Source: Clarkia xantiana subsp. parviflora (taxonomy: Eukaryota; Streptophyta; Magnoliopsida; Myrtales; Onagraceae). Taken from it: a stretch of 64,000 bases of DNA. Below, one piece after another: positions 1 to 10,869 of this stretch. Numbering within the stretch: the stretch's first letter is position 1; every line of letters starts with the position of its first letter. Position numbers and translations under genes: made by a program. The DNA lies in the NCBI GenBank assembly GCA_036873135.1, contig JAPTYO010000009.1, positions 35,852,756-35,916,755 of the forward strand. The letters run 5' to 3'. The notes under the pieces are model-generated. The model was not told the DNA's origin. It did no database searches and saw only the letters and a program-made list of their open reading frames with translations.

Positions 1-88
1 TGAAAGCGAAAACCTTCGACAAGAGAGGTCAAAAGATTTGGACTGGAAGACATGACGAACTAAAAGTCCCCCATGTCTTGGGGGCAAA
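1..88 (+). other. 3' internal end of an upstream Tat LTR retrotransposon, with polypurine tract
   Basis: The stretch ends in the purine tract CTTGGGGGCAAA (77-88), directly followed by an LTR that begins TGATGGG. The same arrangement, including the upstream words GACGAACTAAAAGTCCC, occurs in reverse complement at the 3' LTR of the element at 16228-27433. This shows the tail of a related element that enters from the left and is oriented plus. Confidence 0.8.
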
Positions 89-840
89 TGATGGGTTCCG
101 ATGTAATCGTTAGCCCCGTTAACAGCCACTGGACGGCGAGTGGGCCTCGTGAAAAGCCTTGAAGGCCCAGAGGCCCAGCACGAAGGGTCCCGACTTTAGC
201 GGTCCCGATGAATGAGCTGAACGCTCCCGATAAGAAGCCTCTGAGTAGGCCCCGATATGCCTTAGTAAAGGCCCCGATAATAAAGCCCCGCAGAGGCTGG
301 ACCTGTCCCGTAGAGACTGAAGGTCCTGGGTGGTGATCTAGAATGAGACAACTCTGGAGTCCCCGACAGGAGTCGAGACTTGTAATCAGAGGATAAGACC
401 GAGAAACCCGCCTACTAGATGAGAGTAGTGGGAAGACGGTTAAGATATAGATAATCTCCCTCGAGATACGCAGGGCGTGCCCGAGATACGCGGAGGTACG
501 GGTAAGATATGCGGAGCGTGGGGCGAGAAATATGGAATCCCAGCCGAGATATACGGAATCATGGCGAGATACACGGAATCGTGGGTATAACTGCCAAGCG
601 CAGTAACAGGTAACTGAGTAACTCCTCCTTCTATATAAAGGAGGAGGTTACCTCAGAAAACCATCTACGCTAATACGAACTTACACTTTGCTTACCACCC
701 ATTGATCACCGTACTCATTTAAGCATCGGAGAGGGATTCTGGGTCACCACCCAGGTCATCCCCTTTTGCAGGATTACGCGGAGCCCAGGAGTCCAAGCTT
801 TCCGTCAAGGACGTAACGGAGCTTCGCCCGTGATCCAACA
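89..840 (+). mobile_element. 3' LTR of a Tat-type Ty3/gypsy retrotransposon, plus orientation
   Basis: The LTR is 752 bp, begins TGATGGGTTC and ends GTGATCCAACA, the same termini as the LTRs of the 16228-27433 element. Internal sequence has diverged clearly from that element, so it is a sister subfamily. A TATA box (CTATATAAAG, 631-640) and degenerate repeats of a GAGATACGCGG-like word (about 455-590) lie in U3. The conserved block GCATCGGAGAGGGATTCTGGG follows at about 723. The LTR end abuts CACTA transposase coding sequence at 841, so the upstream element is inserted in that gene. The second copy of the target-site duplication lies outside the window. Confidence 0.85.
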
Positions 841-3800
841 AAGTTGATAGTCACCTCTTTTGGAAAGGTATCCAACCTACATACACAAATTGGACATCTC
901 ATGGAGAAGAAAAACTTGATGTATCTTCAACTACTCGTAACTTTGAGGAGATGCATGAGATTGTCTATGATGTTACCGGTGCACGAACATGGTCTACGGA
1001 TGATATTGAACTTGAAGAAGATGGTGCAAAGTTTAATAGGTTGTTCAAAGAGTGTGAAAAAAGTCTTTATCCAGGTTGTATGGAATATTCAAAGATGTCA
1101 TACATTGTCGAAATATTACACATAAAATGTCTTTACAAGATTAGTGATTTAGGGATGTCCAAGATGCTAGATTTTTTTCAAGAAATGTCTCCCGCAGGAA
1201 AATACGGCACCGGGATCTTACCGGGAGGCGAAGAAATTTGTCTCTGATTTGGGATTAGGGTACAAAAAGATTAATGCATGCAAGAATGATTGTATTCTTT
1301 ATTATAAGGAGTACGCTGATGCTGATTCTTTCCCTATATGTAATGAGTCGAGGTGGGTACAACCGAAACAAGCAGAGAATGTGTCAACAAGTAATGGAGG
1401 CAAGAGAATTAGGAAAAAGGTTCCGGTGAAAAGTATGCCATATTTTCCATTGATCCCACGACTACAAAGGTATTTTATGTCGGATAAGACTGCGGGTAGA
1501 ATGAGGTGGCACGAAGAGGGTAGAAAGAAGGATGGAGTTCTGCGGCATCCGGCAGATACCATAGCATGGAAAGCACTAGATAGTGTTAGACCTGCTTTTG
1601 CTGCAGATCCACGAAATGTAAGGTTAGGCTTTGCTAGTGATGGGTTCAATCCATTCTCCAACAAGTCTTACAGCATGTGGCCCGTAATCCTAATTCCGTA
1701 TAACATGTCAAATAATGAATGCATGAAAGATCCAAATTACTTTCTTTCAATGATCATTCCCGGTCCTACATCTCCGGGCAATGATATCGATGTGTACCTA
1801 CGGCCTCTTGTTGATGAACTGAAGGAGTTGTGGGAATACGGTGTTAGGACTTACGATGCATCCCGAAAAGAATACTTTCAGTTGCATGCAGCAATTTTAT
1901 GGACGATAAACGATTTTCCTGCTTATGGTTCAATATCTGGTTGGTGTACGTCCGGATTTTTAGCATGCCCTGTTTGTCAAATGGACACATGTTACCACCG
2001 CCTAGTTCATGGGAATAAACAATGTTTTATGGGGAGTAGAAGATATTTGCAGTCAGACCATCCTTTTAGGGATAATAAAAGTGCCTTTGACGGCAAACGG
2101 GAGCATAGGCCGAGTCCTAGAAGACGATCAGGAGATGAAGTGTTAGCTCAGCTGGAGTTACTAGAGAAAATTCCTTTCGGTAAAACTCAGAAGAAATTAA
2201 AAGTATTTGGTGTTAAGTCTCCCGTAGGTAATTGGAAAAAGAGGAGCATATTTTTTGAATTGGAATATTGTAAGAGTCTTATGTTGCCTCATAACTTAGA
2301 TGTTATGCATATTGAGAAGAACGTTTGTAAGAACATAATGAACATTTTGCTTGGTGTTGGAGGAAGGAGTAATGACAACCTGAACGCCCGAAAAGACTTG
2401 CAGTTAATGGGTATTAGACCTGCACTACATCCTGTCGTTAGGGGTGCCAAGACAGTTATTCCTCCTGCTCAGTATACATTGACAAATGAGGAAAAAAAAC
2501 TATAATATGTCAATTCCTTAAAAATTTGTCACTTCCGGGTGGATTTTCTTCGAACATTTCACGGTGTGTGAAAGTTAAGGAGCGGAAGATTATTGGATTG
2601 AAGAGTCATGACTACCATGTGCTCATGCAACGTCTATTGCCAATGGCTATTCGTGGTGTTCTACCTAAGCCGTTATGTGGGACCTTAATTAAGCTCAGTC
2701 GAGCATTCAACATTTTGTGCGCCAAGGAGTTAATAGTGGAAGATTTAGAAAAACTCCAGCTTGATTTACCCATTATAATGTGTGACCTCGAACGACTATT
2801 TCCACCAGCATTTTTTGACATTACCGTACACTTGGTAATTCATCTAGTTGAAGAAGCTCTTATAGCGGGCCTGGTTCAATTTCGATGGATGTACTTTATC
2901 GAGAGGTATGTATTTATATAATAGTCAATTTAATTTTGAATTACGAGTAAGATCTCTGTTTAAAAATGATATAAATTTTTACGTGTAGGTTAATGGGTGT
3001 AATGAAATCTTTCGTGCGAAACAGAAGATATCCGGAAGCCTCTATTGCAGAGGGATTTGTTGCAATGGAGTGTGCAACATTTTGTTCTCGGTATTTACAC
3101 GACACTGAGACAAGATTCACTAGAACCCACCAGGTGCCTATCACGGAAGATGTATCAAATGAGGGAAGATTTGATATATTTCACAAAGTTGGAACTCCCA
3201 TAGGAGGTTCCGTTGTTCGCAGGCTGAGCATAACTGAGCGTTCTCAATGTCACTTGTACATTTTAAGTAACTGCAAAGAAGTACGATCCTATATTGAGTA
3301 AGTTCAATCTTTAATGACTTTGTCTCATCTATGCTATTGTTTTCAGTAACTACGAGTGTTCAAAGTATGGTCATTATGTTTTAATTATAGTGAACATCAG
3401 AGAGCCATATACCAGAAAAGAAAAAGTCCCCGTGTGTTGATGTTGGAGCATAATGCTGCATTTGCAGATTGGTTCAAAGATCGCGTAAGTTTAGTTAATA
3501 TAATATTAAGACATTCAATCATCCATATATTTTGATAGTTGTGTGTAATATTCATTATCTTTTTTCTATAGGTTGCCCATATGGATCACTTGGAGGCGAC
3601 AATGCATGAAAAACAACTGCAGGCTCTTGGAAGTAAACCATTGTTCGATGTTAAAAGCTATAGTGCGTATGAGATCAATGGGTTTAAGTTTCATACAAAG
3701 GAGCGAGCTTCTATGCGAACAGTACAAAACTTTGGGGTTTTAGTAAGTGCAGGAACAACATGTTTTGCTAGTAGGAGCGATAAGCATCCTGTCCAAGCTT

Positions 3801-4294
3801 CGGTTGACTACTATGGGGTAGTAATATATATTATTGAAGTGCAGTATAGAAACCTCTTTCGAGTTGTGTTGTTCAAGTGCGAATGGTATGATGTGGCGGA
3901 TAGAAGAAATATTAAAACAGATGAGTATGGTTTCACATGGCTACGAAATACTACATTTATGAGTGAAACAGAACCATTTATTTTAGCTTCACAAGCACAT
4001 CAAGTATTTTATGCAAAAGACCCAAAGGATGAGGGATGTAGTTTGGTGGTGGCAGTGGATCCTCGGAAGAAATTTGATATGGGCCTTCACACATTAGATG
4101 CTGGTGTTGGGCCATTTCAAGAAAGCAGTATTGCAAGCCGTCAAGTGAGACACATTTTTGCGACCACGAATGAAGTCAATGACTTTGAATGCATCCGGTT
4201 GGATATTGCGGGCACTGAAATACTTACATCTAATTCGAGAGGAAGCTCTAGTCATATTAATGAGAATGATTTTAGTCAATCTGATGAAGAGTAA
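841..4294 (+). pseudogene. CACTA TNP2/TnpD-like transposase, left arm, broken
   Basis: This is an En/Spm (CACTA) transposase gene lacking its first exon portion because an LTR element sits at 840. Reading begins in frame at VDSHLFWKG. The Transposase_21 (tnp2) core lies at 1249-2505, with FGFASDGFNPF-like and CPVCQMDTC motifs. A DUF4218-type segment lies at 2526-2921. Exons then follow at about 2991-3298, 3391-3485 and 3573-4294, the last holding DUF4216; the introns I can read begin GT and end AG. Two lesions break the frame. One is an extra T in the T-run near 1168-1178. The other is an 8-A run at 2492-2499, where 6 or 9 would keep the frame. The right-arm copy lacks the first lesion. The family excises and mobilises CACTA elements, but this copy cannot give a full protein. 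Confidence 0.9.
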
Positions 4295-6546
4295 CAAAAA
4301 CTAATGTCTATTGTATTTTTTTTTTTTATGGTGATGTGATGAATTTTCCTCTTCTATTTTATACACAATTATCCTCTTCTATTTTTTTTGTATTGAATTA
4401 CATTTTGTTCTTGGATCAGGAATGCAATTCGAAATTCATTGTGATACATAATAAACATATAAATAGATGTAGAATAGATGATGAGATTTAAGAGGAAAAA
4501 TAAAAAAAGTGAAAGTTAGAAGGAGAAGAGAAACGACTTTTTTAAAAATAAAATGTTGATATATTAATTCAATGTTATGATTTGTCTAATTTGGAAAGTA
4601 TTTTATTCATAATATTTTTTTAACCTTATTTAGCTATGATTTTTACCATATATTATATTTTAAAAATAAAATTTTGAGATTTATTCATTATTTTCCAATA
4701 GTTATTATGTTGTAATTAATTTTGTATTAGTTAATATTGAAATTAATACATTCTATATTTAAAAATGAAATTAATATTTTTTCTTTGATTTTTTTACCAT
4801 ACATAATTGATGATTGAGATTAATCCATTAATGTTTATTATAATTATACTACAAAATTTCTTATTAATTATTGAAATTAATGCTTTCTAAATGTGAAGTT
4901 CAAATTGATTATTAGTTCCATTTGTGGTTCACCTATTTTTAGCTTTAATTCGATATAATATGATTTGTCTAACTTAAGAAAAAAAAACTAACCATTATAA
5001 TTGTTACTACTATATTATTACAATTCATAAAATTAATTCATTAGTGCTGACTTATATTTAATTTTATTTATAATGGATTTAATTTATTATATTTAATAGT
5101 TAAACTTTTTTTTTTTGCCAAATAATAGTTAAACTATTTAGTATTCAATATTTATATATGTTGGCCAAATAAAATATTTATATATAAATGATGATGAGTA
5201 ATAAAATTACAATAAAAAACACTGATATAATTAATGAATAAATGTAAATTAGTTTCGTAAATTCAAAACGCATAAAAAATTCATTTTATTCTGTATTTTT
5301 TTTCTTTTATATAATTATATCTATGTATTTTATTTTTTTAAAAAACTTATCATTACTAATTTTCAAATAAGAAAATGTAAAGAAATACATGAATATCTTC
5401 CTATATACTTTTTGTTGGTTGAATAATAAGTTTTTTTTTTCTTTCAAACAAGTAATATGCTATTTTCGACAATTTTATTTTCTTAAAACTATTAATAAAT
5501 TGTATATAGTTATAAAAGTAATAGTATTATATTTTCTAAAAATTAATTATATTCATATTTGTTTTTAAAAATGAAACATAAGATTAAATTAAAGAAAAAT
5601 TATGTATATTACATATCAATTTCAAGAAACAATATTTGCATGTTATCAACATATAAATAATTATAATTATGCATATAACATAAAATCTAACGCACATGAT
5701 CCATAAAGTAATAGTATTTTTTCTATTGTAATACTCTTTTAAAATAATTTTGTGTAACATCATATATACTTTTAGCCAAACATATTTTTGAATAAAAATT
5801 GTATTTTTGTAATTAATAATAAGAGATAGATATAACTATTAATATACTTATATTTTTTGGCATTATATTTTTATTCACAATATTTGTTTAGTTTAAAATA
5901 TATAATAATAGATTTCACAAAAATATAAAATAATCTTAGCGCCTAGAAACTCCGTGAAAAACTGAGAAGAAGTAACATAAGTGACAACTATTATTACAAA
6001 ACGAAAACTAACAATTCGACATTTTCTGATACATATAATTATATTATATTATGTTCTATCATAATTTGTGAATTAATTTTAACTAATGAATGCTAATATT
6101 AAAAAAAAATTATGGTCATAGGTAAGCCTTTTGTAAATATATTTATATATATTTTTGTATTATTTAACTAATAAAAAGCGTAAATTATTATACCGCGCGT
6201 ATAATAATTAGTTATAACAGCATATATAATATTAAATCATAAGTGCTAAACTCATTCGTGAGTTAATAAAAAAACTCATTCGTGGAAAAAAAAAGGAAGC
6301 GAGAGAAATTAATTAATGAATCAGAACAATTATTTTTTAGATGATACAGAACAATTTAATGAATCAGAACAACCCTCCCATGCTTTCTTTTATAATTAAT
6401 GTTGACCAGCTTTCTCTCTCCCATGCTTTCTTTATTAGAGACTAATAAATAAATAAATAAAAGACTAAAGGAAGGGAGAGGAAGGGTTGTCTACATTTTA
6501 TTTTTTATTCTAGCGCCTAAAATAAACTACTCCCGCTGTAATTCTC
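4295..6546. other. A+T-rich intergenic part of the CACTA element containing a truncated Helitron body, left arm
   Basis: No coding sequence is visible; the stretch is strongly A+T-rich. It ends in a relic of a Helitron 3' end: the first half of the hairpin, CCGCGC (6193-6198), is present. The loop, the second half and the CTAG end found at the mirrored place in the right arm (10842-10869) have been lost. The remainder mirrors 10470-12758. I could not identify a Helitron 5' TC end. Confidence 0.6.
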
Positions 6547-6775
6547 ACAGTCGCTCCGGCTCCCGGGGTGCGCCGTCTCCAGAGGTCTCGCCGTCTCCAG
6601 AGGTCTCGCCGTCGCTCGAGGTCTCGCCGTCGCTCGAGGTCTCGCCGTCGCTCCGGATCTCGCTGTCGTTTCACAGGTCTCGCCGTCGTTTCATAGGTCT
6701 CGCCGTCGCTCCGGAGGCCTCGCCGTCGCTCCGGAGCCCTCGCCGTCGCTCCGGAGCCCTCGCTCTACTCTAGGT
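6547..6775 (+). repeat. G+C-rich minisatellite upstream of the TnpA-like gene, left arm
   Basis: About a dozen imperfect units of a word like GGTCTCGCCGTCGCTCC, roughly 17-19 bp each, lie in an otherwise A+T-rich context, about 400 bp before the TnpA-like start codon. The mirrored array is at 10270-10470 with a different mix of units. It may be a promoter or 5' leader region. CACTA transposases are known to bind short repeated motifs, but I see no evidence that this array is a binding site. Confidence 0.75.
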
Positions 6776-7175
6776 AATTTTCACCCCATCCCCTATCTAT
6801 GGGATTCACTAAATGTATGTGAATTTTCACCCCAAATTCCTCAAATTGACTGTGATAAAGAATGCTTGATTTGGATGTCAAAAAACAGAAGTTCTAATTC
6901 AATTAATTTAAGAATTTGGGTAAGACTTATAAATTTCTGGTATAACAGTGGTTACAAATATGTGTATATATATATATTCATGGACAATAGATATCGTCAA
7001 GTGGATGAAAGCTGATGCTTTATTTTTCTGATGCATATCTATGTTTTATTTTTCTGATGCAAGTGGATGAAAGCTTGATTTGGATGAAAGCTTGATTTTT
7101 CTATGTTTTATTTTTCTAATATCGTCAAGTGGATGAAAGCTTGATTTGGATGTCATCTATTAGGCAGGTGTTGAT

Positions 7176-8499
7176 ATGCGATCGTATCTTTTTAGTTTAC
7201 CCGAAGATCCTCGGAATATTAGGAATTGGCACTCGAGCTACGTGTACGAGTCTCCTGAACTAGGTTCAATTATTGGGTCTCAGGTCAGTACCGTCATGTA
7301 TGTTTAAGTATGTTGATTAACTACTCTTTGTTATAACCTACATGTTTTAATTTATTGTAGGTTCCCGGTTCTTCGCAATCGCAACTGCAACTAACTAGTT
7401 TGTCTTATAATCTTGTGTTTTTAACATAACTATATATTTAATTTATTCACGGGAATTGACATGATTATTTGGATTTTATATGAATGTGCTGTATTTTTTT
7501 GGCGATAAATTAGTTGATTGATTTTGATTTCTACTCTAGGTACTATGCTAGGAAATAACGGGTTTCGTTCTATTAAAAACAATTTGACCAATAGAAGAGG
7601 GACACAACTTGATGGGATACTTCCAACAATAAACCATGTCCAGACTTCTCGTCAAGTTGGAGAAAGTTTGTCAACACCGCGTGCAAATAATTCCTCAAGT
7701 CCTCCATCTAGGAATCATTCTCCTGAGATAAGTTCGGAAGCCGATGCTATTCGCCAGGAAGACACAGTTGTTGGTTAGTTTTTGATATATATACATACAT
7801 ATTTAGTACATATATGTTTAATTTTAGAAGATAATACAAAAGCCTAAGCAATAAAAAATAATTGACAGGAGCATCCGGCACAAAACTGAGGAATAAGCGT
7901 GGAATAACAGTACTCAAGGAGATAGTAAATCTTGGAGTAGAAGAAAAGTTATCCCTAGAATGGGATGAAAATGGGCAACCAACCGGCGTTAACAGCTCCA
8001 AGTTTTCTAATTATTGTGGGACGATCGCTCGAAACTCAGAATACACACCTTTGCAGGTTGATACGTTCTACAAGATTCATAAGACCAAGAAGGAATCTAT
8101 GTTTAAAATGGTCTATGTAAGTCAATCTATGACATTTTATTTGCAATTAAATTTCTATGACATTTATTCTGATAATGCTCGTTATTTTATTCATGTAATC
8201 TCTTTATGCTAGGACCGTTTTGATATTGAGAAAGATAATTCTTATGTGATTTTCCGCGTGTTATCCCAAATTGGCAAGTCATACAGTGAGTATTTAAACT
8301 CTCTAAAGACCAAGTATTTCTTGGGGTACACTCATGAGGAGAGTCTCGAGAATGTACCACCGAATATGAACCCAGCAGATTGGGAATTTTTGGTGAAAAA
8401 ATTCAGCTCTGATAAACACCAGGTAAATCACGTTAAATGATGTCAATATATACTGGAGCTTTGATTATGAAAAATGACATAACTATATATGCAGGCTAT
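7176..8499 (+). pseudogene. TnpA-like CACTA protein with Transposase_24 domain, left arm, 3'-truncated
   Basis: The gene starts at ATG 7176 (MRSYLFSLPEDP). Exons are at 7176-7283, a short one after AG at about 7361, about 7541-7775 (rich in Ser, Pro and Asn), about 7869-8118 and about 8214-8421, separated by introns with GT and AG ends. The last two exons carry the plant En/Spm Transposase_24 region, with LEWDENGQPTG and SKFSNYCGTIARN, then FDIEKDNSYVIF and NPADWEFLVKKF. In the family this second protein binds the element's ends. The final exon (GC|TATG, after AG 8494) runs only a few bases before the inverted-repeat centre, so the C-terminus is missing. Between 6776 and 7175 I see no coding sequence, only direct repeats of AAGTGGATGAAAGCTTGATTT-like words. 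Confidence 0.8.
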
Positions 8500-8537
8500 G
8501 TTTTGCACAAGCTCTGTTCTTGGAGTTAGCCTCACTA
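8500..8537. other. 38-bp unique spacer at the centre of the palindrome
   Basis: Arm sequence ends in GCAGGCTAT at 8499 and resumes as ATAGCCTGC at 8538. The 38 bases between have no mirrored copy and contain only a weak internal complementarity (AAGCTC with GAGTT). They follow directly on the first bases of a TnpA exon, so they probably derive either from that exon on one strand or from filler DNA at the fusion. Confidence 0.85.
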
Positions 8538-9867
8538 ATAGCCTGCATATATAGTTATGTCATTTTTCATAATCAAGGCTCCAGTATATATTGACATCAT
8601 TTAACGTGATTTACCTGGTGTTTATTAGAGTTGAATTTTTTCACCAAAAATTCCCAATCTGCTGGGTTCATATTCGGTGGTACATTCTCGAGACTCTCCT
8701 CATGAGTGTACCCCAAGAAATACTTGGTCTTTAGAGTGTTTAAATACTCACTGTATGACTTGCCAATTTGGGATAACACGCGGGAGATCACATAAGAATT
8801 ATCTTTCTCAATATCAAAACGGTCCTAGCATAAAGAGATTACATGAATAAAATGACGAGCATTATCAGAATAAATGTCATAGAAATTTAATTGCAAATAA
8901 AATGTCATAGATTGACTTACATAGACCATTTTAAACATAGCTTCCTTCTTGGTCTTATGAATCTTGTCGAACGTATCAACCTGCAAAGGTGTGTATTCTG
9001 CGTTTCGAGCGATCGTCCCACAATAATTAGAAAACTTGGAGCTGTTAACGCCGGTTGGTTGCCCATTTTCATCCCATTCTAGGGATAAATTTTCTTCTAC
9101 TCCAAGATTTACTATCTCCTCAAGTACTGTTATTCCACGCTTATTCCTCGGCTTTGTGTCGGATGCTCCTGTCAATTATTTTTTATCGCTTAGGCTTTTG
9201 TATTATCTTCTAAAATTAAACATATATGTACTAAATATGTATGTATATATATCAACAACTAACCAACAACTGTGTCTTCCTGGCGAATAGCATCGGCTTC
9301 CGAACTTATCTCAGGAGAATGATTCCTAGATGGAGGACTTGAGGAATTATTTGCACGCGGTGTTGACAAACATTCTCCAACTTGACGAGAAGTCTGGACA
9401 TGGTTTATTGTTGGAAGTATCCCATCAAGTTGTGTCACTCTTCTATTGGGCAAATTGTTTTTAATAGAACGAAACCCGTTATTTCCTAGCATAGTACCTA
9501 GAGTAGAAATCAAAATCAATCAACTAATTTATCGCCAAAAAAATACAGCACATTCATATAAAATCCAAATAATCATGTCAATTCCCGTGAATAAAATAAA
9601 TATATAGTTATGTTACAAACACAAGATTATAAGACAAACTAGTTAGTTGAAGTTGCGATTGCGATTGCGAAGAACCAGGAACCTACAATAAATTAAAACA
9701 TGTTGGTTATAACAAAGAGTAGTTAATCAACATACTTAAACATACATGACGGTACTGACCTGAGACCCAATAATTGAACCTAGTTCAGGAGACTCGTACA
9801 CGTAGCTCGAGTGCCAATTCCTAATATCTGGAGGATCTTCGGGTAAACTAAAAAGATACGATCGCAT
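8538..9867 (-). pseudogene. TnpA-like CACTA protein with Transposase_24 domain, right arm, 3'-truncated
   Basis: This is the mirrored copy of the gene at 7176-8499, with ATG at 9867 and the same exon pattern. It includes the Ser/Pro-rich exon (about 9262-9496) and the two Transposase_24 exons. Differences from the left copy are scattered substitutions, for example Gly to Asp and Leu to Pro near the start of the LEWDENGQPTG exon. The coding exons I can read are open, but the gene is cut at the same base (8538 side) as its partner. The two genes converge tail to tail on the 38-bp spacer. Neither copy can encode the C-terminal part. Confidence 0.8.
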
Positions 9868-10269
9868 ATCAACACATGCCTAATAGATGACATCCAAATC
9901 AAACTTTCATCCACTTGACGATATCAGAAAAATAAAACATAGAAAAATAAAGCTTTCATCCAAATCAAGCTTTCATCCACTTGCATCAGAAAAATAAAAC
10001 ATAGATATGCATTAGAAAAATAAAGCACCAGCTTTCATCCACTTGACGATATCTATTGTCCATGAATATATATATATATACACATATCTGTACCCTCTGT
10101 TATACCAGAAATTTATTAGTCTTACCCAAATTCTTAAATTAATTGAATTAGAACTTCTGTTTTTTGACATCCAAATCAAGCATTCTTTATCGCAGTCAAT
10201 TTGAGGAATTTGGGGTGAAAATTCACATACATTTAGTGAATCCCATAGATAGGGGATGGGGTGAAAATT

Positions 10270-10470
10270 ATCTAGAGTAGAGCGAGGGCTCCGGAGCGAC
10301 GGCGAGGCCTCCGGAGGGACGGCGAGGCGTCCGGAGCGACGGCGAGACCTGTGAAACGACGGCGAGACCTGTGAAACGACGACGAGATCCGGAGCGACGG
10401 CGAGACCTCGAGCAACGGCGAGACCTCTGGAGACGGCGAGACCTCTGGAGACGGCGCACCCCGGGAGCTG
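10270..10470 (-). repeat. G+C-rich minisatellite upstream of the TnpA-like gene, right arm
   Basis: This is the mirrored copy of 6547-6775, in units such as GGAGCGACGGCGAGACCT. The number and order of variant units differ from the left arm, showing slippage or conversion after the duplication. The Arg-rich open frame across it (10268-10459) is a product of the repeat and not a gene. Confidence 0.75.
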
Positions 10471-10841
10471 GAGCGACTGTGAGAATTATAGCGGGAGTAG
10501 TTTATTTTAGGCGCTAGAATAAAAAATAAAATGTAGACAACCCTTCCTCTCCCTTCCTTTTTAATCTTTTATTTATTTATTTATTAGTCTTTAATAAAGA
10601 AAGCATGGGAGAGAGAAAGCTGGTCAACATTAATTATAAAGAAAGCATGGGAGGGTTGTTCTGATTCATTAAATTGTTATGTATCATCTAAAAAAAATTG
10701 TTCTGATTCATTAAATTCATTAATTAATTTCTCTCGCTTCCTTTTTTTTTTCCACGAATGAGTTTTTTTATCAACCCACGAATGATTTTAGCACTTATGA
10801 TTTAATATTATATATGTTGTTATAACTAATTATTATATACA

Positions 10842-10869
10842 CTAGGTAACTTACCCGCGCTTTGCGCGG
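10842..10869 (-). mobile_element. Helitron 3' terminus, minus strand, inside the right arm
   Basis: Read on the minus strand, a perfect 6-bp G+C stem with a 3-base loop (CCGCGC AAA GCGCGG, 10855-10869) is followed about nine bases later by the terminal CTAG (10842-10845) and then T. A hairpin just before a CTRR end, inserted next to T, is the diagnostic Helitron 3' end. The body would extend to higher coordinates. No Rep/helicase coding sequence is visible, so it is non-autonomous. The 5' end was not found. Confidence 0.75.

Noticed and set aside
10268..10459. Arg-rich 63-residue open frame
   Set aside because: It is the G+C-rich minisatellite read in one frame, with no start context or homologous frame in the other arm.
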